This document shows positions 1 to 6,946 of a stretch of 42,925 nucleotides of DNA, one piece after another. The notes below the pieces were generated by a model. It did not search any database. It had not been told where the DNA came from and was given only the letters and a program-made list of their open reading frames with translations. The position numbers were made by a program, and so were the translations under genes. Location of the stretch: NCBI RefSeq assembly GCF_002220365.1, contig NZ_MTHB01000265.1:1-42925 (forward strand), read 5' to 3'. Position 1 is the first letter of the stretch. Every line of letters starts with the position of its first letter. Source of the DNA: Caballeronia sordidicola. Lineage in GTDB: Bacteria > Pseudomonadota > Gammaproteobacteria > Burkholderiales > Burkholderiaceae.

Positions 1-254
1 AGAACCGCCGCCTCGCGGGGCCATGCGAAGCGATCTGCCTCTAACCGTTTCATCAATAGCCAGAAACCCGAGCGATCCCAGAGCAACAACCGAACGCGAT
101 CGCGGCGCTTATTGGTAAAGGCATAGACCGTCGGGGCAAAGGGATCGAGCCCCAGGGCCTGCTCAACTAGCGCGACCAGTCCGTTGATCCCCTTGCGACC
201 ATCCACCGCATCACGATGAAGCAATACCTTCAGCTCTTCGTCGAATCGGAACAT
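1..254 (-). CDS. tnpB: IS66 accessory protein TnpB (partial)
   Basis: This is the N-terminal part of the IS66 TnpB protein, cut by the window edge. The minus-strand translation from the ATG at 254 begins MFRFDEELKVLLHRD and continues with DGRKGINGLVALVEQ and an AFTNKRRDRVRLL segment, all characteristic of the small (about 115 aa) TnpB family. TnpB is required for transposition of many IS66 elements, but its biochemical role is not well defined. The start overlaps the 3' end of tnpA by 25 bases, the usual translationally coupled arrangement. About 84 codons are visible. Confidence 0.85.
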   Translation of the reverse strand, partial: MFRFDEELKVLLHRDAVDGRKGINGLVALVEQALGLDPFAPTVYAFTNKRRDRVRLLLWDRSGFWLLMKRLEADRFAWPREAAV

Positions 255-658
255 GGCAATGTACTCAGCGCTTGTAGTAGTGACAGCACCTGATCGTCAC
301 GGGCATCATTTAGTTCGATCTTCACTCCGTTAGGCAATCGGACTTGCAGCCGGGGCACCGCCTCCTTTGGCCGCTCTTGTCCGGCAATCACGGGTATGAA
401 CGCAGCCGGCGTCGGCTTCGCGGTCCTCGACGCCGGTACGATCGCGGTGCCATCGCACTTTCTTTTATAAACGCTGACCCACGAACGCAGCAAATTCGCA
501 TTCAGCCCGTGTTCCAGCGCCAAGCGTGCGACCGATACGCCCGGCACCAGGCAGGCCTCGATCAGTTCGCGTTTAGCCTGCGGATCGTAACGGCAACGAC
601 CGTCTTGTTTGCGACCGACGACCAGTCGCGCTTTTAACTCTGAGTTAATATCAGTCAT
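230..658 (-). CDS. tnpA: IS66 accessory protein TnpA
   Basis: This 142-aa protein belongs to the IS66 TnpA/Orf1 family, with an N-terminal helix-turn-helix similar to IS3 OrfA proteins. The helix-turn-helix is near residues 20-60: the segment YDPQAKRELIEACLVPG is followed by VARLALEHGLNANLLRSWV. The C-terminal half carries the LQVRLPNGVKIEL strand typical of the family. I chose the ATG at 658 (MTDINSEL). An upstream in-frame start at 697 would add 13 residues encoded by the inverted repeat. The start codon sits at the foot of a perfect 14-bp hairpin and no clear Shine-Dalgarno sequence is visible, so translation may be structurally restricted. Confidence 0.85.
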   Translation of the reverse strand: MTDINSELKARLVVGRKQDGRCRYDPQAKRELIEACLVPGVSVARLALEHGLNANLLRSWVSVYKRKCDGTAIVPASRTAKPTPAAFIPVIAGQERPKEAVPRLQVRLPNGVKIELNDARDDQVLSLLQALSTLPCSDSTKS

Positions 659-690
659 ATGTGTCCACGTTGATTTACGTGGACACATAT
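657..690. repeat. Perfect 14-bp inverted repeat over the tnpA start
   Basis: Arms ATATGTGTCCACGT (657-670) and ACGTGGACACATAT (677-690) are exact reverse complements separated by 6 bases. The tnpA start codon (656-658) overlaps the base of the stem. It could act as an RNA hairpin limiting translation or as a protein-binding operator. It is not the terminal repeat, which lies at 717-739. Confidence 0.8.
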
Positions 691-716
691 TCACCACTGA
701 GGCGGCCTAATGCTAG

Positions 717-739
717 GACGCCGACAAAGGACCGCTTAC
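717..739 (-). repeat. IS66 terminal inverted repeat
   Basis: Read on the minus strand this begins GTAAGCGGTCCTTTGTCGGC. It marks the element boundary at 739, directly abutting the interrupted AraC gene. Confidence 0.75.
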
Positions 740-1224
740 GATGCATTGTCGGGTCGAGCCAACGCGGGCAGCAACGCTTGGCCGAGGTGGTGGACTACGG
801 GATCAGTAACGCTTAGATGGGGGGGTAAGTAAAGCTGCGGGCGTCTCCTGCCCCCAATGTCGTCGACCGATTCCTCGAGTGTTTGACGAGGTAGGTGAAA
901 ATGGATGCAATCGAATGAACCCTTGAGGTCGGCCAACCAATTGGGGTCGAGGTCGTGGACCGTCACAGTCCCCGCGTTATAAGGCACGAATGGGGCAGGA
1001 CGGCCATCGAGCCATAGGTCCTGCTCTGAGAAAGCATGCAATTGCAAAACGATGAGATCAGCGTCTTCCAGCTCGTATGGCGCTGTCCGCCCCATGTTTC
1101 GGCGCAAGGTCTTCAGGCGGCTGATGCCTATTTGCCCCTTGGGCAATAGTTGACTGACGACGCTCTGTTTGACGTCGGCCGGAAGGAAATCTGAGGATGC
1201 TGCGTCGGACTGTGCAGTATTCAT
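740..1224 (-). pseudogene. AraC-family regulator, cut by IS66 insertion
   Basis: This is the N-terminal sensor half of an AraC-family transcription regulator. Readable landmarks are SQLLPKGQIGISRL, ADLIVLQLHAFSEQDLWLDG, PFVPYNAGTVTVHDL, GSFDCIHFHLPR and LPPHLSVTDPVVHHLGQAL, matching the cupin-like ligand-binding part of a Burkholderia-type AraC subfamily as I remember it. The two C-terminal helix-turn-helix motifs that bind DNA are missing: the reading frame runs into the IS66 terminus after about 160 residues (RPDNA). I used the ATG at 1224; a GTG at 1254 would add ten residues. Without its DNA-binding domain the product cannot work as a regulator. The 3' half is presumably on the far side of the element, outside the window. 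Confidence 0.8.
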
Positions 1225-1300
1225 GTTGCGCAACCGGAGAACCCGAAAGTCCACTAAATTTTATCAAATCAAAACAGCCGCAGTAAGGTCTCGGGTGGAC

Positions 1301-1323
1301 GTAAGCGGTCCATTTTCGACATC
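1301..1323 (+). repeat. Second IS66-like terminus
   Basis: GTAAGCGGTCCATTTTCGAC on the plus strand matches the IS66 end at 717-739 at 19 of 23 positions, including the first 11. It points the opposite way, so its element would lie to the right. No recognisable IS66 gene follows, so this is probably the scar of a decayed or deleted relative. It lies just upstream of the AraC relic. Confidence 0.5.
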
Positions 1324-1879
1324 TAATAATTAGAGACAAGAGCGAGGAGCCGCCGACGCCGATCGCTTTCACCTGCAGAGGACTGCGCCATGGTTGCTCT
1401 CCAGCGCTGATGGACACTTGCACGGAGGCCGATTGCGTGGCGACCAGCCGCTTGATTTCTTCGGCGGGGAGAATCAGTTCGATGATCACGTCGGACAGGT
1501 ATCGGTGAGCACCCAACGCAGACAAAGACTCGACAAACGTTCGGCCGCGTATGCGATGCCATCGGCATGCAAGGTCTTCCACGTCTTTTCGACGCCAGTG
1601 GCGAGTACCGTGATGTGATAGACCCCCTGCCCAGTCCCGCGGCAGGCAAAGCCGTGTCGTCGAGATAGGCGGTGATGCCCGCGGGCGTGCAAATTGATAC
1701 CGATGATGAGTACCGTTCCGAAATCGGTTTCATCGCCATCCTTGTAAAGCCACGCACCGAGAAAATCGAAGGGCGGCCAGTAACCGCGCGTGGATCCAAG
1801 AATCGATCATTAAAGCGGCAGGATTTGCTCGAGGGCTGTTGCGCGGATCAAATAGCGAACAAATTTTGAAATGTACATC
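1324..1879 (-). other. Decayed, unrecognised coding remnant
   Basis: No intact gene is supported here. Minus-strand reading shows short protein-like stretches in different frames: MYISKFVRYLIRATALEQILPL from an ATG at 1879 ending in a stop, then ITAYLDD, then ADGIAYAAERLSSLC, then DVIIELILPAEEIKRLVATQ. The frame changes suggest one old gene broken by indels. I do not recognise the family, and calling it an integrase because of ITAYLDD would be guesswork. Confidence 0.35.
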
Positions 1880-1894
1880 CGGCGTCCCATGGTA

Positions 1895-1934
1895 CTATTT
1901 ATCGATGGATTATTTATAGAATCGATAAATAGTA
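1895..1934. repeat. 13-bp inverted repeat, AT-rich
   Basis: ACTATTTATCGAT (1895-1907) and ATCGATAAATAGT (1922-1934) are perfect reverse complements around a 14-base spacer that itself contains TTATTTATAG. It lies just upstream of the decayed minus-strand reading frame that starts at 1879. It may be an old operator or hairpin; the gene it served appears dead. Confidence 0.65.
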
Positions 1935-2478
1935 AGTTGGTTCACAGGCGAGAGAAAGCGGCTGAACGCACGTGGTTGCACTAGAGTGTAATAAGCAGGG
2001 AAGCGCAACAATCCCGATAAAACAGGCGGCCGGGGGTGCTTGCAACCGGTATTAAGCGCAGGCGCAGGCGCAGGCTCTGGCTTTGATGGTCACTTCGCCG
2101 TGGGCTTGAGCGCTTCCGGCACTTCGTTGAGTAACGCGTTGACTTGGCGAACGACGCCGTCGCCGTATCGTCGCAGGTGGGCAATCCGTAGATCCATTTG
2201 CGTATGCCGAGATAAAAGATGCTGGCGTGCAGGCTCACAATTTGTCATGCCAATTCCGCGTTGCTTCGCGCATTTAGGTAGTGGCAGATCGCAGGCGAGA
2301 TGGCATTCTGTCACGGCAGTGTTTCTTGCAGTGTGTGTTTAGTACAAAATTTTTGAACCATAGATTCAGTTTTTTCCGCACATTTGGTTTCCCCGTTGCC
2401 CTAAACTTTCGGGGGCGCGACGCGGAGCTGTCAGTCGTTGTTTTTACCTCTACCCGTTGCGATCCGGACACTTAGGCG
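1935..2478. other. Gene-poor stretch upstream of the ATPase regulator
   Basis: No supported gene is present. It holds three tandem GCGCAG units (2056-2073) and an AT-richer segment near 2340-2400 that may carry the promoter of the gene at 2479. The minus-strand frame at 2090-2314 looks protein-like (LRIAHLRRYGDGV, NALLNEVPEALKP), but I recognise no family and see no ribosome binding site. Confidence 0.4.
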
Positions 2479-5430
2479 ATGATTCAGATAGGCCCGCTTC
2501 ACATTGATGTCGACCGTCGGGAAGTGTTTGTTGACGGCGAGCCTGTTCGGCTTGGTAGCCGTGCATTAGACGTGCTGGCCGTGCTGATCGCTGCTGACGG
2601 CAAGCTGGTGTCGAAGAACGACATGCTCAAACAGGTATGGCCGAATACGATCGTCGAAGAGAACAATCTGCAGGTGCATATGTCCGCGCTGCGCAAGATA
2701 CTCGGCGAAAGTCGCGGACTGATACACACTGTGCCCGGACGAGGCTACCGGCTGGTGCAGAGCGGCGTGTCGAGAACGGGCGGCCGTGAAGATGAGCCCG
2801 GAGACGTCAGCCTCGTTGTCGCGCAGTGCGACAACGTTCCTCACAACCTGCCCGCTAATTATTCGCCGTTGATCGGGCGGGACAAAGCATTGGACGATGT
2901 CACGCTGGCGCTGGGGATAGCGTCGGCTCGCCACGTGACGCTGGTCGGCTCCGGGGGCATCGGCAAAACTCGCTTGGCCGTCGAGATTGCACGTGGTTTG
3001 CTCGCGCGCTTCCCCGACGGTGTCCATCTGGTATCGCTCGCTTCCACTGCTGATGCAAGTAGCGTCCTTGCGGCGTTCGCGGCAAGCATAGGTGTGAATT
3101 CGTCTAATGGACCGCTCACGCTCGCGCGGGTCAGCAAGGAACTCAGCGAGCGTCGTATGCTGTTCGTGCTGGACAACTGCGAGCACGTGCTTGGCCCCGC
3201 CGCGGACCTGGCTGAAACGCTGCTCGCTGTCAGTCCCGCGGTACGCATTCTGGCGACCAGCCGGGAGCCGTTGCGTGTCCTGAACGAGAACCTATATTGG
3301 GTTGCTCCGCTTGAGGTCCCGACTGAGGGAGACCTTAGTCAGGATGTCCTGCAATGTAGCGCGGTCGAATTGTTCCTGTCGCGCGCGCGCGCGATCGACG
3401 CGCGATTTTCATCCGATGAAAGAAGCATTCATCTGGCCGGCCTGGTTTGCCGCCGGCTGGACGGCATACCTCTCGCAATCGAGTTGGCGGCGGCGCGCGC
3501 GGCGATACTTGGTATCGAAACGCTCGTCGGCCATCTTGACGACCGCTTTAATATGCTTACCGGCGGCAATCGCACGGCACTGCCGCGACATCAGACCTTG
3601 AAGGCGACGCTCGATTGGAGCCACGGGCTGCTCGGCGACGCCGAGCGCGCGACCTTGCGCCGCCTAGGTGTGTTCGTCAGTAGCTTCAGCATGGAAGCGG
3701 CGATCGCGATCGCCGGCGACGACGCGCTACGAGAGCTCGATGTCGTCGCGGCAATGTCAGGGCTGGTCGAAAAATCGCTGGTGTTAATACGCCTGGAAAG
3801 CGGCAGGGCGAGCTATCGCCTGTTGGAAACCATGCGTGTCTTCGCGATGCAGAAGCTCGACGACAACGGCGAACGGCATTTCGTCACACTCCATCACGCT
3901 CGCTACTTCCTCTGCCTGCTGGAGCGCGAAGCACAGAATCGCATGGCCCCTGCCAGTGCTTTCTCCGATGGCTGGTATCAGCGCATGCGCGCTCTGCTGG
4001 ACGACGTGCGTGCGGCGCTCACCTGGGCTCTCTCGCCAAAAGGTGACGAGGACCTCGGCGAGACACTCGCTGTGAAGACGGTATTTTTGCTCTACGAATT
4101 ATCACTGGTCGACGAGTGCTGCGCCTGGGCACGTAGGGCGCTCGATGTTGTGGCCACGACACACCATGGCTCCCGCTCGTCGCGCCACTTGCGCGTTCGT
4201 ATGGAACTGCAAGCGGCGCTCGCTGCGGCGCTGGCCCATGTCAACGGTCCCAATCGGGACACCCTCAGCATCTGGTCCGAGATTCTTTCGTCCGCTATTG
4301 CGCTTGGTGACCACGCGTTCGAAGCCCGCGCCTTGTGGGGTATGTGGAACACTAGCCAGTCCTCCGGGGCAGCACGCAATGCGCTCGCGTTCGCGAGGCG
4401 CTTCGCGTTGCTCGCATCCGAAACGGGCGACGCGGACGGCGCAGTACTTGCGCATCGGCTGTTGGGCGTCGCGTCGCATTACGCGGGCAACCAGCGACAA
4501 TCCCGCGCATCTCTTGAGCAACTGCTGCAGCACAGTGATGCCTTAACGCATCATCTGCCGCTGGGGCAGTCCGCAGATCAATCCATCGTCGGCCGGGCGA
4601 CGCTCGCGCGGGTGCTATGGTTGCAGGGTTTGCGCGAACAGGCGCTTCGGCTTGCCGAGGACGCGGTGATCGACGCCTGCAATCAACAGCAGGCCGTCGT
4701 CAAATGCTACGTGCTGGTTGAGGCCTTGATCCCGCTTGCGTTACTGTCGAACAAGCGGAGCCGCGCCGCCCAGGCCATAGCGTTGTTGCATGATGTGGCG
4801 ACGCGGGCCGGTCTGACAGTGTCACAAGCCTGTTGCCGCTGTTTCGACGAATATCTGCGCTCGCTCGAGGACGTCACGCCGGAACGCCTGCACGCGTTCC
4901 GCGTCGCGTTGGATCAACTGGAGGCGCTTGAGTTCGGGGCGCCGTGCGCCATGCTGGTTGGACAGTACAGTCTCGCGCTCGGACAGTCGGGGCAGCGGGA
5001 AGAGGGCATCGCCGCAGTAATGCGTGCGCTGGTGCAGTGTGACGAAACCGGCGACCACTGGTATGCCGGCGAGCTCACGCGAATTCATGGCGAGTTGCTG
5101 CTCATGGAACAGGCGGGCGCGCCGCCCTCCGGAATGGTGATGCGGGACGCAGAGACCTGTCTGGTCGCGGCACTGGAGGAATCGATGGTGCAAGGATGCC
5201 GCTCACTGCAATTACGGACGGCGACCAGCCTAGCCAAACTTTGGCACATCCAAGGCCGAAGCGCCGAGGGAGCTCAGCTATTGCAATCCGCCTGTTCGAA
5301 GATCACCGAAGGCCTTGATTGGGACGATTTCAAAGCCGCTAGGCATTGGATGGAGATCACGAGCGCGACAGGACTGTATCCAGTCGCCTCCAACAGCAAC
5401 TTGGCCGACCCAAGCGCGGCGGCAGGATAG
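2479..5430 (+). CDS. Winged-helix / ATPase / helical-repeat transcription regulator
   Basis: This 983-aa cytoplasmic regulator has an OmpR-type winged-helix DNA-binding domain (residues about 1-95; LVSKNDMLKQVWPNT, then NLQVHMSALRKILGE and the wing VPGRGYRLV). A STAND/NB-ARC-like ATPase follows (about 125-400) with Walker A GSGGIGKT (157-164), Walker B LFVLDNCEH (228-236) and the ILATSREPLRV motif (257-267). The remaining 550 residues are alpha-helical and repeat-like, probably TPR-type for signal or partner sensing. Such proteins are thought to be ATP-gated transcription switches; the ligand is unknown. The ATG at 2479 is chosen because the winged-helix domain begins immediately. It is convergent with the LysR gene, with 48 bases between the stops. 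A truncated paralogue lies at 14858-16399. Confidence 0.88.
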   Translation: MIQIGPLHIDVDRREVFVDGEPVRLGSRALDVLAVLIAADGKLVSKNDMLKQVWPNTIVEENNLQVHMSALRKILGESRGLIHTVPGRGYRLVQSGVSRTGGREDEPGDVSLVVAQCDNVPHNLPANYSPLIGRDKALDDVTLALGIASARHVTLVGSGGIGKTRLAVEIARGLLARFPDGVHLVSLASTADASSVLAAFAASIGVNSSNGPLTLARVSKELSERRMLFVLDNCEHVLGPAADLAETLLAVSPAVRILATSREPLRVLNENLYWVAPLEVPTEGDLSQDVLQCSAVELFLSRARAIDARFSSDERSIHLAGLVCRRLDGIPLAIELAAARAAILGIETLVGHLDDRFNMLTGGNRTALPRHQTLKATLDWSHGLLGDAERATLRRLGVFVSSFSMEAAIAIAGDDALRELDVVAAMSGLVEKSLVLIRLESGRASYRLLETMRVFAMQKLDDNGERHFVTLHHARYFLCLLEREAQNRMAPASAFSDGWYQRMRALLDDVRAALTWALSPKGDEDLGETLAVKTVFLLYELSLVDECCAWARRALDVVATTHHGSRSSRHLRVRMELQAALAAALAHVNGPNRDTLSIWSEILSSAIALGDHAFEARALWGMWNTSQSSGAARNALAFARRFALLASETGDADGAVLAHRLLGVASHYAGNQRQSRASLEQLLQHSDALTHHLPLGQSADQSIVGRATLARVLWLQGLREQALRLAEDAVIDACNQQQAVVKCYVLVEALIPLALLSNKRSRAAQAIALLHDVATRAGLTVSQACCRCFDEYLRSLEDVTPERLHAFRVALDQLEALEFGAPCAMLVGQYSLALGQSGQREEGIAAVMRALVQCDETGDHWYAGELTRIHGELLLMEQAGAPPSGMVMRDAETCLVAALEESMVQGCRSLQLRTATSLAKLWHIQGRSAEGAQLLQSACSKITEGLDWDDFKAARHWMEITSATGLYPVASNSNLADPSAAAG

Positions 5431-5478
5431 CCCGGTGCACAGCGCTGGTAAAAAGTAGCGAAGGCGGCTAAGTGGCAT

Positions 5479-6399
5479 TCACGTGTTCAGCGATCTTTTC
5501 TGCGCTACTTGGTCGAGCAGGTCCGGCTGGTTCAACTGATCGACCCACCAGCTCAAGGCTTTACCCATCTCGTCGCTGCGCCACGCAAGATAAAAATGCG
5601 TGATGTGCCGCATGCCGAGCACTTCCTTTGACACCAGTTCGCCTTGGCTCAAAGGCCCGGCTGCCAGACATTCGGGTATCGTTCCCACAGCAAGGCCTCT
5701 GATCTGCGCGGCCAACTTCGCTTCGAGCGTCGACACTGTCATGATCTCCTGGTTGTCGCCGATCGCGATCGTGCGCGGCGCAAGCTTGCGCGACGTATCG
5801 CCAATCGCGACTACACGGTGGCGCGCAACCATGTCCTGCGTAAGCGGCTCCCTTACTGACGCGAGCGGATGATGCGGCGCAACCACGAACACATGCCGAA
5901 GCGAGCCGATCGGTCTCGCCGTGACATTGGGAATAGGCGGCGGATCGCCCGCGGCACCGACGATCAGGTCGGCGCGGTGCGTCAACAAGGCATCCCACGA
6001 TCCACCTAGCACCTCTCTCGACAAATACAGGTGCGTGTCCAATTTTAGTTTGTAGAATTCGCTTACGTGGTTCCATAGAAATTCGAAGGGGATGATCTCG
6101 TCGATGGCGACATGGAGTTCGGACTCCCAGCCGTGCTGGATTCGCTTCGCTTTGCATTCGAGGTCTTCCGCTGCCTGCAGAAGACGCCGCCCCTCTCCGA
6201 CGACCACCCGCCCTGCATGAGTCAGCGTGGCTCGTCGTCCGGTACGGTCGAACAGATTGACGCCGAGCTCGAGCTCCAGCTTGCCTACCAGATACGTCAG
6301 CGACGACGGAACCTTATTCAGCGTTTCCGCCGCTTTCGCAAAGGTACCGGTGCGGTCGATGGCATCAAGTACTCGAAGGACTTCAAAAGAAAGGTTCAT
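5479..6399 (-). CDS. LysR-family transcriptional regulator
   Basis: This is a 306-aa LysR-type regulator of normal length. The N-terminal helix-turn-helix covers about residues 1-60 (VLDAIDRTGTFAKAAETLN, then SSLTYLVGKLELELGVNLF and RTGRRATLTHAG), followed by the linker helix and a substrate-binding domain (DEIIPFEFLWNHVSEF, ADLIVGAAGDPP, HVFVVAPHHPLA). Members bind DNA as tetramers and respond to small molecules. It is divergent from the FUSC efflux operon starting at 6947, the same arrangement as E. coli aaeR with aaeXAB, so control of that operon is a reasonable inference. The 547-bp separation is long for a simple shared promoter, so this is not certain. Confidence 0.9.
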   Translation of the reverse strand: MNLSFEVLRVLDAIDRTGTFAKAAETLNKVPSSLTYLVGKLELELGVNLFDRTGRRATLTHAGRVVVGEGRRLLQAAEDLECKAKRIQHGWESELHVAIDEIIPFEFLWNHVSEFYKLKLDTHLYLSREVLGGSWDALLTHRADLIVGAAGDPPPIPNVTARPIGSLRHVFVVAPHHPLASVREPLTQDMVARHRVVAIGDTSRKLAPRTIAIGDNQEIMTVSTLEAKLAAQIRGLAVGTIPECLAAGPLSQGELVSKEVLGMRHITHFYLAWRSDEMGKALSWWVDQLNQPDLLDQVAQKRSLNT

Positions 6400-6946
6400 G
6401 GCAAACGGCGGGATGTGGTGCGGTACATCAGCATACTGGATTTCCTAAGATTCGCTTCCGCCTTTCGGCTCCGCACGAGGGGTGTGCTTGCGCGTTTGAA
6501 AATAAGATTCATTCAGGTGTTTTCAGACAAATTTAAGGACATTTTTCTGGCTAGCCCCTAGCGTTGACAGAGTGAGGCAGCCTTGCCACGTGGTGTCGCG
6601 GCGCGGTTTTCGTTTCGTCAGCGCCCGGTTGATCTTCATCTTCCGTGATCAGGAGTCAAGCACGGCAAATCCAACCTTTGCCGGATAGCTCGAATCCTCG
6701 CTTCCCGCGGCGAGCGTCGAACGGATAGGGGGCATGCCGGGCGACAGTCTGAGCGGACTCCAGCACAGCCTGCATCGGGATCGCGGAGGCGAAGAGCTTT
6801 AGCATCATCAATTTTCTCGCGATCACGAATGGCGGCGGGATCGTCGAATCGGCGCGCACTGAACTGCGCTAAATGCAAGCGCGAGCTCGGGCGTGGGACG
6901 CGCAAAGCCGAAAGCCTATGGACGTTCAGCGACTCACGAGTACTTC
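6400..6946. promoter_or_regulatory. LysR-efflux divergent intergenic region
   Basis: This 547-base non-coding interval separates the LysR gene from the efflux operon. T-rich blocks repeat every 10 bases at 6512 (TTCA), 6522 (TTCA), 6532 (TTTA) and 6542 (TTTT), which could be regulator half-sites or intrinsically curved DNA. Minus-strand frames at 6636-6905 look like shadows or a relic (ARKLMMLKLFASAIPMQ) that I cannot place. Confidence 0.4.

Larger units (their letters stand above)
1..739 (-). mobile_element. IS66-family insertion sequence, one end (partial)
   Basis: The left edge of the window lies inside an IS66-type element whose tnpA and tnpB read leftward. Its terminus is at 739: on the minus strand the element begins GTAAGCGGTCC, and GTAAGCG is the typical IS66-family terminal sequence. 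The element has inserted into an AraC-family gene whose coding sequence stops at exactly this point. IS66 elements usually make 8-bp target duplications, so 740-747 (GATGCATT) is the expected duplicated target; the other copy lies outside the window. The tnpC transposase gene would also be outside, to the left. Confidence 0.85.

Noticed and set aside
634..648. TTAA-N7-TTAA, resembling the alphaproteobacterial CtrA box
   Set aside because: It lies inside the tnpA coding sequence, has an 11-bp period unlike the other sites, and CtrA is not expected in this group.
6656..6859. 67-aa minus-strand frame in the LysR-efflux gap
   Set aside because: It has some protein-like character but no ribosome binding site, no known family, and overlaps another open frame; evidence is too weak.
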